This document shows positions 37,518-49,240 of a stretch of DNA of 64,000 nucleotides, piece after piece. The notes under the pieces are model-generated. The model ran no database searches and was not told the origin of the DNA. It saw only the letters and a program-made list of their open reading frames with translations. Positions within the stretch are counted from its first letter, which is position 1; the number at the start of each line of letters is the position of its first letter. The stretch spans positions 17,404,897 through 17,468,896 of the forward strand of contig NC_062232.1 of assembly GCF_902686445.1 (NCBI RefSeq), in the 5' to 3' direction. The translations under genes and the position numbers were made by a program. This stretch comes from Sciurus carolinensis. Taxonomy: Eukaryota; Chordata; Mammalia; Rodentia; Sciuridae.

Positions 37518-37849
37518 AAGAAAATGTGTTATAAAAACATCAAAAGAGTGGAATTACAGTATCAGCTCTGACACAGAATTATATAAATCATGTAAATTTC
37601 CTCAGCACTAAAATAGAAGAGTGAAATAAGATGGATCTTAAGGTATTTTCTTTAAATTCTACACCCACAATATCTGCCAATACTGAAGATATGCACTACA
37701 AACTATAAAGGCAATTCTCAAAAAAGAAGTTGTAAACACATCTTTCTCATCTTTTCCCTCAGAGTGTTCCCTCTTGCATCATCCTAGCTCAAAGCCCCTT
37801 CTCTCTGTCATGGATTTTTTTTCCAGATACATGATAATTTTTTTATTCA

Positions 37850-37995
37850 GATAATATTTTCTTTAATTATTTATTTATTTTTAAATTTTTTATGGGCTGC
37901 ATTTTGATTCATTGTACACAAATTGGGTACATCATTTCGTTTCTATGGTTGTACACAATGTAGACTCATACTATTCATGTAATGGATTTTTACAA
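37850..37995 (-). repeat. L1 3' end, antisense
   Basis: TGCATTTTGATTCATTGTAC, AAATTGGGTACATCATTTCG, TTTCTATGGTTGTACACAAT: antisense of the young L1 3' end, preceded by a T-rich stretch. Confidence 0.78.
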
Positions 37996-38069
37996 TCCTC
38001 AATGGTCTTCGATCTCTCCTTAATACATTATATTGACCACACCATCATTAGATGATTCGCCTTTCGTTT

Positions 38070-38400
38070 CCTTGAATGGCACTTAGTCCAGCATTCACTG
38101 CACTCTATGATCTTGTCCCAATTTTTCTAACCCTTTTTAGCCCTTTCTTATACCAACTTCCATTCCAGCAAATCTGGCAGTACCTTCTTCTGCAATGCAT
38201 TATACAAACCATGGCTCCTTCACATTTGCTTATGTCATTCCCCTGCCTGAAATACTCTGCCACACTCTCCATTTTCATTCTATTCTTCAAGAATGAGTAC
38301 AAACCTCACCTACTCTGCAAAGCTTCTCTGACCACTTTCTTTAAACTCCAAGGGCACTTAGCCTGTGATACATCTTTGGCATATAGCATATGCTTCCCTC
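38070..38400 (+). repeat. L2 3' end
   Basis: CATTCCCCTGCCTGAAATAC, ACTCTGCAAAGCTTCTCTGA, CCACTTTCTTTAAACTCCAA and GGCATATAGCATA follow the L2 3' consensus. It creates a 129-codon open frame on the plus strand that I regard as non-coding. Confidence 0.7.
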
Positions 38401-38794
38401 CACTGGACAGATGTAAGGCAAGAGAGGTTTATAGTAATACTTCTGCCTCATCTTCTGGTAGGTAAGCATCTCAACTTTAATATGGAGTGAATATATGACC
38501 CATAGCATCTAAAAGGGCCACACTTAACTTACAACCTGTTTAAAATCAAATAAAATAACAGCTTATATTCAATTATTAGAAATTTTACAACATACCCATC
38601 CTACTCTTGCCAATGGCATTTTTATAGCTATGTTCTAAATTTTAAAAATATTCTTTAGGTTTTGATTAGTGATTCCCCTTTTAAAAGAATGGGGAGGCAA
38701 AGATTTCAAAGTAAGTCATCAAAACTTTTAATTACACAACTTCAATGACACAAAAAAAATTCCAGAAAATGAAACTAAGAACATAGTTAAAAAA

Positions 38795-39155
38795 AAAGAA
38801 AATGTGTCATATATATACAATGGAGTTTTACTCAGCCATAAAGAACAAAATTATGTCATTTGCAAGAAAAGAAATGAAACTTGGAGATCACCATGGTTAG
38901 GCAAGTCAGATGCAGAAAGTCAAGGGTCATACATTTTCTCTCAAATGTAGAAACTAAAAAGGAAAAAGGAAAGAAAAGGGACCTCATGAAAACAGAAGAG
39001 AGACCATTAGAGTAGAGAAAAGGGATCATGGGGAGGAGAAAGGAGGGAAAGAATGAAACAGACCAAATTATGCTATGTGCATGTATGAATATACCAATGA
39101 ATCCCACTATTATATATAATTCTAATGCAGCAATAAAAATTAATTTTAAAAATGT
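38795..39155 (+). repeat. Squirrel L1 3' end
   Basis: ATATACAATGGAGTTTTACT, CAGCCATAAAGAACAAAATT, GCATGTATGAATATACCAAT, then CAGCAATAAAAATTAATTTT; 5'-truncated. Confidence 0.82.
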
Positions 39156-39195
39156 GAGTAACTAATAGCAATCTAATAGAGTAATTGTATTAAAT

Positions 39196-39285
39196 TTTTT
39201 TTTTTTTTTGCAGTGCTGGGGATTGAACCCAGGGCCTTGTGCTTGTGAGGCAAGCACTCTACCAACTGAGCTATATCCCCAGCCC
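39196..39285 (-). repeat. ID SINE
   Basis: Near-consensus antisense ID (CAGTGCTGGGGATTGAACCC, CAAGCACTCTACCAACTGAG) with a perfect 11-bp duplication TTGTATTAAAT (39185-39195 and 39286-39296). Probably a young copy. Confidence 0.95.
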
Positions 39286-40587
39286 TTGTATTAAATGTTT
39301 GTATTTAAAATGTCTGGAAGTTGATGGCATATCAGGCCTCGACTGTCTCCCCTTCCTCTCCATGATGTGAGGAAAATAAAACATTTATTTGTTTGAGGTA
39401 TTAGGTACCATGTTTTCCATGAGCTATAGTCAAATGTAATCCTTATATACTCTCCTTTTCATCAGATATAGTTTGAAGAAAACAATTAGGACCCATTTCA
39501 TAGTGTTGCCTTAAGAGTTCTGGGTGACATTGCACATAAGACACTTTTTTATCTTGGTCCAGAGCACATGATGAATAAATATTAGTTGTACATTATACAG
39601 AGAAAACAGAAATATGACTTTTCCCAAGGATTTGGATGGTCTTTCAGGGAAGTCCAAGCCAGATTACACCCTGAACCAATTACCCAAAGTCCCCTGTGAA
39701 ATTATGTCACTCTCTTTAGTCACAGGTCCAGTTTCAAGGGCCTACTCTTGCAGTAAGAGAGAAAATCGTGAGATAGAAAAGCTGTTAGGCAAGTCTGTGG
39801 TCAGTGAGGGAACAGATGGTGCTACGAGCTTCTTGGAGCATGGTGGAAGATTTTTCTAGCAAAACCACACTCTGCACATAAGCCATATGAATCCAGGCTA
39901 TTCATACTCCCCAAAAAGTCAGAGGACTCTTTCAAGGGCTAGTATATGCACATCTCTGAAAATAGATATAAGAAACACTACAGAATCTAACTCTAGGAAA
40001 GATCAAAACTAAAGTTGTCTTTAGCATTCACCCTCTTGGTTTCTGTCTTCTCCTTTCTCTTTCCAGAATCTGTTTGTTTTTCCTAACACTTATGTGTTCA
40101 TACCACTTGCTCTCCTGTCATACCCAAATTTGCCTTTCTTTGGCAATACACTGTGCTCTGGAGTAATCTCCCCCTTCCCTCTTCATCCATCAAAACTACT
40201 ATTCCTTCAAGGCAGCTAATCCATCAGCTGTTACTGGGGCTTCAAACTAATTTATAATAAAATGTGAGTGACTAATAGCAATCTAATGCATTAACCCTGA
40301 GAAATAGCTGCATTTAATAGCTTTATCAGACAAAGGGATAAATCTAATTATAAGGGAGATTTTTGTAGCTATGAGAATCTTATTTCTGATACCAATCAAA
40401 TTGAACAAATAGCCTATCCCATTAATCCCCATTGTGCCCCCCTTGTAGAAAAACTACCAAGCACAGAGCAAGTGATCATGTTCAATAAATACTTGTTTGT
40501 ATACTGAGTAATTTAATTGACTTTGACCAATGTTATCAAATAGTATTATAAAATACAAAAGGATTTTTGCTATTGTTGGGTTATTAA

Positions 40588-40797
40588 ATTTTTGGTACCA
40601 GGGATTGAACCCAGGGACTTGCCCATGCTAGGCAAGTACTCTATCACTAAGCTACATCCCCAGCCCTTTCTGTTTTTTATTTTGAGAAAGGATCTGATTA
40701 ATTTGTCAGGGCTAGACTCGAACTTGCAATTCTCCTCCCTCAGCCTCCTATGTTATTCATGGATTTCAGGCATGTAACCACTGCATCTAACTGTAAA
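40588..40797 (-). repeat. B1-dID composite SINE
   Basis: TTTTGGTACCAGGGATTGAA, GCTACATCCCCAGCCCTTTC, TTTTGAGAAAGGATCTGATT, CAATTCTCCTCCCTCAGCCT, CAGGCATGTAACCACTGC. Confidence 0.9.
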
Positions 40798-41007
40798 AAA
40801 TAATAATTTATATTTAACCTTTAAATATAGAAGATCTAATACATAATCAAGAATATCATTCAGTACTGTTCACATTTCCATATTAACTAATCTTACCATT
40901 GGAGAAAAAAGAGACAAACTTTGTAAGAACCTAGAGAAACTTCTGGAAAATGAAGCAATCTAAAAAATTCATTACAGTTAATTCTATTTTTTAGTTAGAG
41001 TTTTAAT

Positions 41008-41668
41008 ATATAGTAATCCCCCCTTAGTCATGGTTTCATTTTGCTTTCAGCTACCCATGGTCAACCACAGTCTGAAATAATAAGTGTAAAATTCCAGAAA
41101 TAAACAATTTAAATTGTGTGCCATTCAGAGTATCATGAGAAAATCTTGGGCAGATATAGTTTGTCCCACCAGGGATGTGAATTATCCCTTTGTCCATCAT
41201 ACCCATGCTATATATACTATTTATTCATTAGTCACCTAGTGGTCAGCTGTTATCAGATCAACTGTCATGATATGACAGCACTTATATTCAAGTAATCTTT
41301 ATGTAGTAGCCTAAAACTATATCAAAATGGTTACATGATCACTGATCTCATTTTAGTTCATCAGGAAGGCACTGCAACATCTCACATCTATAAGAAGAGT
41401 ATGTTACAATAAAATTTTGAGAGAGATGACATTTCACATAACAAATTCACATAACTTTTGTTACAACATATTGTTATAATTACTCTATTTTATTACTGTT
41501 GTTCTTCATCTCTTGTTAATGCCTAATTTATAAGTTAAGCTTTATAGTAGATATGCATATGTGGGAAAATACAACAGTATATATATAGGGTTCAGAACTA
41601 TTCAGTCTCAGGTTTCCACTATGGTTCCTGGAACATATCTCCCATAGATACAGTGTGGGAGCTGCTAT
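41008..41668. repeat. Tigger-like non-autonomous mariner element
   Basis: Begins AGTAATCCCCCCTTAGTCAT and GTCAACCACAGTCTGAAATA; then GGATGTGAATTATCCCTTTG, GTTATCAGATCAACTGTCAT; ends CTGGAACATATCTCCCATAG. The order matches Tigger DNA transposons with the transposase interior deleted. Confidence 0.8.
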
Positions 41669-41994
41669 AAAATATTTCAGTCAATCAATAAGTACTAATT
41701 AAGCATGTACTCTAGGCACAGGATTCTCCTTAATGCTAAAGGAACATAATAACATATAATATGGTCCATACCTCACTGCATTTTTATTTTTAAAGATGGT
41801 AGAAAATCCTATGACAACTTGTCTTTATCATTAACATAAAGTATTAGCAGTATCCTAATTTTCTGAAGCTTTCAGTTTCTCAATTTGCTCATCTGTAGGA
41901 TGTGAATACATTTACTTCAAATACCAATAAAGTGAATTAGAGCTAAAAGAAGTATTTGAATTATAAAGGAATTAAGAAGATAGACCCACTTAAG

Positions 41995-42320
41995 GGGTCA
42001 GCAAGCTTTTTCTATAAAAAGTCAGACAGTAAATAGTTCAGGCTTTGCAGGCTATATGGTGTTTGACACAACTACTCAACTCTGCTGCCATACCTGGGGA
42101 GCAGGGACAACATAGGATAACACATAAATGAATGGTTACGGTACTGTTCCAATACAGCTTTATTTATAGACACTGAAATGTGAATCTCATATAACATCCA
42201 GGTAATGTTATATTTTTTTCTGATTTGTTAAAGTCATTTGAAAATTAAGATCCATTAGTAGCTTGTGGACTATACAAAATAGGCAGCATGCCAAATATGG
42301 CTCGAGGGCCAGAATTTACT
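41995..42320 (-). repeat. hAT-type MER DNA transposon with an internal diverged or inserted segment
   Basis: GGGGTCAGCAAGCTTTTTCT, AGGCTTTGCAGGCTATATGG, CAACTACTCAACTCTGCTGC; resumes with CCAAATATGGCTCGAGGGCC. About 90 bp near 42170-42260 do not fit the element. Confidence 0.75.
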
Positions 42321-42354
42321 AGGCCAACATAGGCAATTCACTGAGGATAGATTA

Positions 42355-42425
42355 TTTATTGAGTTGCCTCCATTCTTGGCACAGAGCCTGGCAAACAGCA
42401 AGTGCTCAACAATGCTTGCCAAACT
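42355..42425 (+). repeat. MIR 3' fragment
   Basis: TTGGCACAGAGCCTGGCAAA and CAGCAAGTGCTCAACAATGC match the MIR end. Confidence 0.55.
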
Positions 42426-44089
42426 GACCCATGCTCAATAGTGTGGTTCATGTGCCATGCTGTATATGCAGGCTTGGCTTAGCTACTAAGTTTTTTTTTT
42501 CATTTGGTTTGACTTGCTCTTTGCTATTACTACCATGTACATGCAACAAATCTTGGTTGTTTGGGAGTTTATTCCTTGCCCTATAGTCTTAGGGCTAGAG
42601 CTTTAAAAATTACAGGTAATTTCTGTAAAGACAGCAGAGAGTTCATAATGTGAAGATTATTACTTTAAGAGAGAGACTATGGCTACTACAAATGAACTCA
42701 GAAAACCAATGAACATTGAAAACTTAATACACAACATGATTTACAGTCTCAAGTCACCCCCGCCTTCCCAGAATTTTCCACCAGGTACACTACAACTTGA
42801 TAATGCTGGGAGGAAGAACAATACCAAATATAATTCTGCTTTATTTGGCTGTGAGCTCTGAAACAGCATGTAATTTTTACACAGATGACCAAACTGATTT
42901 AAAGATAGGTTAGGTTGACTGCCTTACTTCTGAATTTTCAAAGCCACTTAGTATTAAGCTGGTCCACAGAAAGCAAGACGGAAAGCTCATTTGTTTTAAT
43001 CCCCACTGACTTGGCTATTTAGGAAAGTCAGGTAAATTCTCAAATGTCTCGCATGTATTACATCAAAGGGATCACTTTAATCACTTAATTAAACAACTTC
43101 GTGTTTAGTCTATATGGTTAAGTCTCTCAGCATATTTTTTTTCTTTTTTATTAATTTAACCAACATAAGGGGGAAAAAAAAGAAACAACTGATCACTGCC
43201 CTTTCACAATTTATACAGCAACTTTCTTAAGCTTGTGATGGTTTTGAAAAGCTTCAGTCAGGCTTAACCATGCCAAGGCCTCATTTTCTCTGATGAGTTC
43301 TGTAATAACTATTAAACATCAATCAAAATTCTGAGCTTTAAGCACCCGGAAGTTCAAGAGACTGCACATGAATCACACTATCCTTCAAAACAATGGCAGT
43401 TTCCATAATGCCAAACAAATGATTGACTGGTATATAGATGTCTTGGCTGGAGATCTTACCCTCAGCAGAGCTAATGGTATTGATGAAAATTAGCCCAGGG
43501 AACAGGCTTTAATATCCTTTGGGGCTATCAGGATCCCACAAATAATAACAATGCAGTTATCTAACAAATCAAATTTTATCCTCTTGATAAGAATGGCACT
43601 GATTTATTATGAGTCTTCCAAAACTTTAATTCTGCAAATTGCTTTCGGGTGTGGTTCACAAGCTGATGCATCATGCGGGGGTAAGGATAGATAAGCATCC
43701 CCATGAATCAGAGGGCTTCAACAGTGCAGGTCACAGTTCTGACTCTATTAAAATTAGAAGACAGGAATGCTCAGACTTCACGTCACCCATCCTTAATCCT
43801 GTGTGAGCAACACAGTGTGGCAGACAGTCCCCATTCCTCTCTGATATGGACAACACTCAACATTTCCCTGGTGTCTTTTTGATGTTTCCCTCACTGCTTA
43901 TGAGCCCTGAACTCCCAACAGAGTTAAAGAAAAAGTTAACATTTTAGATTTCTTCATAAATAGATGGAGTAGATAGTAGTAATAGAATTCAGAACCCCAA
44001 ACCACCCTAACATTAGTCCATAAAACTGAGGTAGATGAAATAAGAAAGAGGTAGAAATGAGACATAAAGGAAAGACAAGAAAATAGAAT

Positions 44090-44765
44090 TTTAATTCAGA
44101 AGTTCCACATACTTTTCCAGGCCTGACACTCCTCCTGCCAGTCTTCCTCCCATGCCTGTTACTTCTAAATTCCTGGGAAATCTGTTAATCTGCCTATGCA
44201 CTGTTAATTAACCCCCAAATAAAAAGATTAAGCAAAGAAAGATATCTTGAGGAACCTAAAATTTAGGGAAATTTCCAGCACTATCTATTGAACAGATAAT
44301 AAAAACAACATTAGCCTGAGGATCCTGACATTGAATAGATAACCAGGGATCATCTTGAGATCTCCAGACAGATATAAGTCCATTGTACTTTCCCACGCCC
44401 ACCCCTCACCAAGTTTCCTTTAAATGAAGAGCCATCAACTCCTAAAATACATCTCTTAGTCTTGAGATGGCCCACATTCTCCCTTGAATACATATCCCTT
44501 GCTTTACCCTGAAAAGCGTCTCTCTCTTAAGATCACCCCCATTCTCCCTTAAATGCGTAACTAGTTTCCTAAATAAACCCCTGCTTATGCCTCTGACAGG
44601 CACATGCTGAAACTTTTCCATCATATAGGCCAAAAGCCCTAGTGAACCTGAGTTGGTTTCCCCCTTCTCCCTGGGAACTCCTCAGCTCCTTCTTTGGAGA
44701 CACCTCTTCTTCCATGACAAAACAACACATTCATCCTCCTGATAGTTGGGGCAATATTACCTTAA
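44090..44765 (+). repeat. Possible LTR of an endogenous retrovirus
   Basis: Pyrimidine-rich U3/U5-like sequence with repeated units around TCTTAGTCTTGAGATGGCCC and CTCTTAAGATCACCCCCATT (two related approximately 65-bp blocks), an AAATAAACCCC polyadenylation-like signal near 44572, then GGGAACTCCTCAGCTCCTTC. No TG/CA ends or target duplication could be fixed, so this is tentative. Confidence 0.42.
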
Positions 44766-45077
44766 AAATAGAGACAACTCTCGCTTATTTCCTTTAAAAT
44801 TGAACAGAGTGGCTACATCATATAATTTTTAAAATAATCATTTTTATTAGTTTTAATTTGATGTAGCAAACTACTCCCAAATAATTTTTGCAAATAGAAC
44901 AGCTGTTAGACTTGCTCAAATGAATATCCTAAGCCTCAGTGAGCTAAATCCATTTGTCCAGACGTAACCAAAATGATAAAAATCAAAGGTCCAGAAAAAT
45001 CCTATATCATGGCTAAGCTTTTATATAAGCCAAAGTGAATTATATTTTCTTCTGTCTCACAAACATGGCTTTATATA

Positions 45078-45150
45078 GGGGTCAGTTTGCTGACTACAGT
45101 CTGAAGGTCTAAACCATCCTACCACCTGTTTTTGTTAGTAAAGGGGGTTT
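45078..45150 (+). repeat. hAT-type MER fragment, left part
   Basis: GGGTCAGTTTGCTGACTACA and CACCTGTTTTTGTTAGTAAA start the same MER family. The right part lies at 45925-46063, so other material has been inserted between them. Confidence 0.6.
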
Positions 45151-45461
45151 TTCTGGTCCAGATTATGCTACTGTGGCAAAAGATTATTTTCAGCTGAAGG
45201 CATATAAGAATCAGGAAGCAGGAAGAGGCTTTCTGCATTTGCCTTATCTACCTAAAAACAGAGTTTTCCAAAAGAATTCAACTGTTGTAAATCCCTCCTT
45301 TAAGGCAGGCCTCCTGTATCAGGGAGAAGAGTGACTCCTATCACCCAAGATGAGAAGTTGGTGCCAGGATGAGAACTTGCATAAACAGAACGTACTAAAA
45401 GAAGCCTTGCCTCTCACTAGGTTCCCCCACATATTTCTCAACTATCTCCCACCATTTACCA

Positions 45462-45550
45462 ATTTTTGGTGGGGGGAAGTGCTGGGGCACAAACTCAAGG
45501 CCTTGCATGTGCTAGGCAAGTGCTCTACCACTGAGCTCTATAGGCTTCCC
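45462..45550 (-). repeat. ID SINE
   Basis: AAGTGCTGGGGCACAAACTC, AAGGCCTTGCATGTGCTAGG, CAAGTGCTCTACCACTGAGC: antisense ID. Confidence 0.9.
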
Positions 45551-45565
45551 TCTCCCCATCTTCAT

Positions 45566-45757
45566 TTTTTTTGTACTAGAGATTGAACCTAGGGATGCTT
45601 AGCCACTGAGCTACATACCCATTTTTTTTTGAGACAGGGACATGCTAAGTTACTTAGGGCCTTGCTAAGTTGCTGAGACTGGCTTTGAATTTGCAATCCT
45701 CCTGCCTCAACCTCCCAAGCTGCTGGGATTACAGGTGTGCACTACTGCACTGAATCT
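45566..45757 (-). repeat. B1-dID composite SINE
   Basis: TTTTTTTGTACTAGAGATTG, TGAGACAGGGACATGCTAAG, AACCTCCCAAGCTGCTGGGA, TTACAGGTGTGCACTACTGC. Confidence 0.92.
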
Positions 45758-45924
45758 TCATTCTTAAAAATAGTATATAAGCCCCAAATAGTCACCACTT
45801 CTTTGGATTACATTTCCTGGAAGCTCTCTTTCTTTGGCTAATTAATCTTTTGTCAGTACAATTTCAAGGCCCCCAAATTAGAAACCTAAGGGGTTAGAGG
45901 AAAAGGCTTTTTTCTTCCTGACAA

Positions 45925-46063
45925 CAGCCATGGCTCATTAACATGTTGTCTACACCACTTGGAATTGAGCAGTGGCAACAGAGACCATATGGCCTACACA
46001 GAGACTTAAAACATTTACTGTCTGACTCTTTACAGAAGGAGCTTGCCAAGCCCTCTCCACATA
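45925..46063 (+). repeat. hAT-type MER fragment, right part
   Basis: GCAACAGAGACCATATGGCC, AACATTTACTGTCTGACTCT, GAAGGAGCTTGCCAAGCCCT. Confidence 0.7.
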
Positions 46064-46340
46064 AAAGGTAACCAAATTTTTCAAACCTAGTAGTAAAGAT
46101 AGTAGGAAAAATAAGGTACAAGGAATGATCTTTTTTTTCAGGATATAAACATGTGAATAAATAATAATGATTTAAATAATTATATAATTCACTATAATAA
46201 GAAGTCATGTTTTATCAAGGTAAGTATCTGGGCTTTGAACGGACATAATATACAAATATTAACCAAACATCAGAATGAATACCATGAAAAAAATCAATAT
46301 ACTTTTAGGGAAGAAGGAAAAAACTTAAAAATCATTTTCA

Positions 46341-46420
46341 GGACTCAGGTGTAGTTTACTGGTAGAACTCTTGCCCAGCATGCACAAGGCTCTGGGTTCA
46401 ATCCCCAGTACTGCCAAAAA
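46341..46420 (+). repeat. ID SINE
   Basis: GACTCAGGTGTAGTTTACTG, GCATGCACAAGGCTCTGGGT, CAATCCCCAGTACTGCC. 14-bp duplication with one mismatch: AAAAATCATTTTCA (46327-46340) and AAAAATCATCTTCA (46421-46434). Confidence 0.93.
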
Positions 46421-46621
46421 AAAAATCATCTTCAAATGTCAAGGTTCAAAGGGCTTAGAAATGCATCTGCAGTATCTCGACTCTAATACCTAACATTTCT
46501 CAAAGTAATTTTATCAGCTACTTAATCCTCCTCCAATGTTAAATTACTTCCTTAAACAAGAGGCAAGTGGGAGATTAACTGAAATAAACATATCCCCTGT
46601 AGTTCCGGTGGTGTGCACCAC

Positions 46622-46808
46622 CTGCCCAGCTCTGATTCATTATTTGTGAAGGGCTGTCTTTGCATTGTAGGATGTTGAGGAGTATCCCTAACCTCTACCC
46701 ACTAAATACCATTAATGCCCCTATTCCAGTTGTAAACAAAAATACATTGGAAATATTTTGCTAAATGTCCCCTAGGGGTGTAATGTGGTTAGAGAACCAC
46801 AGCTGAAG
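46622..46808 (-). repeat. MER20-type hAT element
   Basis: GGGCTGTCTTTGCATTGTAG, GGATGTTGAGGAGTATCCCT, ATGTCCCCTAGGGGTGTAAT, TTAGAGAACCACAGC: antisense MER20. Confidence 0.87.
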
Positions 46809-47757
46809 AGAATTCTCATGCATAGTCAAATTTGAGGTCTCTGCCAGGCTTCTGTTCTCACTGTTGAGAACCCCCAATACTGTATTATCTTCTTATGAGG
46901 ATACTTGTATACTCCTTCAGTAGTCCATGGAGACTTCACTAATAGTCACTACTATTGTGCTATTAGAAGTACTGCATGGAGAAAATGCCACCATCTTCCC
47001 TCCCACCAATTTTTGAATGTATCTCACACACTTGCAATTCAATCCAATTTCTGACCAATGCCACCTAAAACCCAGGATAATAAGGGGCAAATAAGTAATC
47101 AATAATTAGAAAGTCATGATACAAACATACCAACATCTTAGATGTTTTAGAAGAAAAGTTCTAATAACTTTTCACTCAGTGACTTGGCAAAATCAATTTT
47201 AAAGTACTTTCACGCATTTAAAACCACGTTAATACAATTACAGTTCACTGAAAAATTAGCATGCAATCTAGTTTGAAAGCTAAAATCAGTCATAACAGAG
47301 TAATATTCCATTTAATTACAAAGATTAATGCAACACTCATTTATTTGTGCATGTGTTTGGTCTTTTCATTTTTCACCAAACACCCAAGATTCAAATACCA
47401 TCTGGTAGAATTGCTACACAAGCATCAGTAGCATCCATTAGAGTTGTAAATTTCATTTTGAAGTATAATGCATAAAAGGACAAAGGGGGGAGGGAAAAGA
47501 TGGGTGGAGTCAACAACTCAATTTTAAAAATGAGGTTTCCCACCAATCTTATAGGACTATATATCTCTCTCTCCTGTACCCCTTGCCATGCCACTGACAC
47601 AAATCATCCCAAATAACAAGTCCTCCTATCCCCATTTACCATATTGTCTAAAACAGGTGAAATTCAATTCAAGCAGTGTTGTAAATTACAATGTGAACTC
47701 AAACTACAAATTATGAATTATGTCCACTGTTTTTTTAAGGTAGAACTTGATTTATTT

Positions 47758-47955
47758 TCTTTTTTTAAATTACTTATTTATTTTTTAATTTTTTACAGAT
47801 TGCATTTTGATTCATTGTACAAATGGGGTACAACTTTTCATTTCTATGGTTGTACACAGTGTAGATTCACACCATTCATGTAATCATACATGATGTCTGT
47901 CTCATTCCACCATCACTGTTTCAAATGTATGTTACATCCTCCTTAAAATTTTGCC
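47758..47955 (-). repeat. L1 3' end, antisense
   Basis: TTGCATTTTGATTCATTGTA, AATGGGGTACAACTTTTCAT, TTTCTATGGTTGTACACAGT, CACCATTCATGTAATCATAC; second such copy besides 37850-37995. Confidence 0.82.
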
Positions 47956-48307
47956 CCTAGTCATATGGTGATCAAGACTGACTACTTTCTTCCTCACATC
48001 ATTCAATATTCCATCTTTTACTGATACTACTTAAGGCCAAACAAGTCCTGCACACTGGGAATCACTTTTTAAGTTTTTATTGAATTATAACATAGACAAG
48101 GTACACAAATAGTAAGTATATAAACCAAAGATGTCATAAACATACATATGGACACCTTTATTAATAGAACTGAGACAAGATTTAAAGCAGTAATAGCACC
48201 TAGAAGTCTCCCTTGGGCCCCTTCCCAGGCAACAGACCCAGAACCCCCAAGATAACCACTATTCTGACCTCTATCTCCACATCTCTGCAGATTAGTTTTA
48301 CCTATTC

Positions 48308-48509
48308 CTTTCTTTTTCTTTTTTTGTTTTTTTGATACTGAGAATTTAACCTAGAGGTGCTTTACCACTGAGCTACATCCCAGTCCTTTCTTGTTTTTTA
48401 TTTTGAGACAAGACCACACTAAGTTGCTAAGGCTGGCTTTGAACTTGCAATCCTTCTGCCTCAGTCTCCCAAGTTGCTGGGATGATAGGTGTGCACCACC
48501 ACATCCAGC
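48308..48509 (-). repeat. B1-dID composite SINE
   Basis: Antisense ID with TTTACCACTGAGCTACATCC, then TTTTGAGACAAGACCACACT and TTGCTGGGATGATAGGTGTG. Imperfect 14-bp duplication AGTTTTACCTATTC / AGTTTTGCCTGTTC at 48294-48307 and 48510-48523. Confidence 0.93.
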
Positions 48510-48756
48510 AGTTTTGCCTGTTCTCAAACTTCAAAAAACAGTGTATATTCCTTTTTATTTGGCTTCTTACCCTCAGTACCTCTGTGAAATTCATCCAGGT
48601 TGTGTGCAGTAGGAATGGAAGTATAGTTTAATAAACTGCATTTCTGTCCTGAAGAAGTTCATGATTAGTCACATATGAAGAATGGAATGCAAAAGAAAAA
48701 CTTGTCATTTATTAATATGAACCACACTATCCTAAATAACTACAGTACACTAAAAT

Positions 48757-48845
48757 TGGGCTGGGGATATAACTCAGTTGGTAGAGTGCTTGCCTCACAT
48801 GCACAATGCCTTGGGTTCGATCCCCAGGACAACAACAACTTAAAA
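48757..48845 (+). repeat. ID SINE
   Basis: GGGCTGGGGATATAACTCAG, TTGGTAGAGTGCTTGCCTCA, TTGGGTTCGATCCCCAGGAC. It retains an intact B box GGTTCGATCCC. It supplies part of a 149-codon open frame that is therefore not a gene. Confidence 0.93.
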
Positions 48846-49054
48846 AAATGCATTGAAATTTTTAGAAAGAAGGAGAAAAGAATAAAAAGAAAACTTAAAC
48901 TTGGAAAAACAACCTCTAATAGAAGAATGTTGAGGATGGGATGGAATGCAATAGGAAGGGAAGGACATTACAAGAAGGTCATCTTCAAAAAGGAGATCTC
49001 AAAACTAAATCTAAACAGTAACAGAATTAACATTTTTAATAATAACAAAAGGAA

Positions 49055-49240
49055 CACTCTTTTGTTGATACCCTACCATGTACTAGATACTGTAGTAAGA
49101 GCCTCACTTCATCATCCCATCTAAATCTTACCTCAACTTTGCACCTTGGGAATAGATCATTCTCATTCTACAGTTGATAGACTGAGACACGAAAAGGAGA
49201 AATAATTTACCCCAAGTCACATAGGCAATAGGGCCCAAAA
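49055..49240 (-). repeat. MIR SINE
   Basis: CCATGTACTAGATACTGTAG, CTCATTCTACAGTTGATAGA, CTGAGACACGAAAAGGAG, TACCCCAAGTCACATAGGCA. Confidence 0.85.

Larger units (their letters stand above)
45150..45900 (+). repeat. Possible LTR inserted in the hAT MER, itself carrying two SINEs
   Basis: After removal of the two SINEs (45462-45550, 45566-45757) the remainder has a promoter-like TAGTATATAAGCCCC followed by a pyrimidine-rich stretch, as in LTR R/U5 regions. The two halves of one MER element flank the whole block. Ends not determined. Confidence 0.4.

Noticed and set aside
38076..38465. 129-codon plus-strand open frame
   Set aside because: It coincides with an L2 3' end and has no conserved protein features.
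48757..48845. Possible functional tRNA-Ala gene
   Set aside because: The B box is intact, but the 5' and 3' halves do not form an acceptor stem and the sequence fits the ID SINE consensus.
48675..49124. 149-codon plus-strand open frame
   Set aside because: It runs through an ID SINE (48757-48845) and the adjoining A-rich sequence; the middle residues are the translated SINE. No splice or promoter context.
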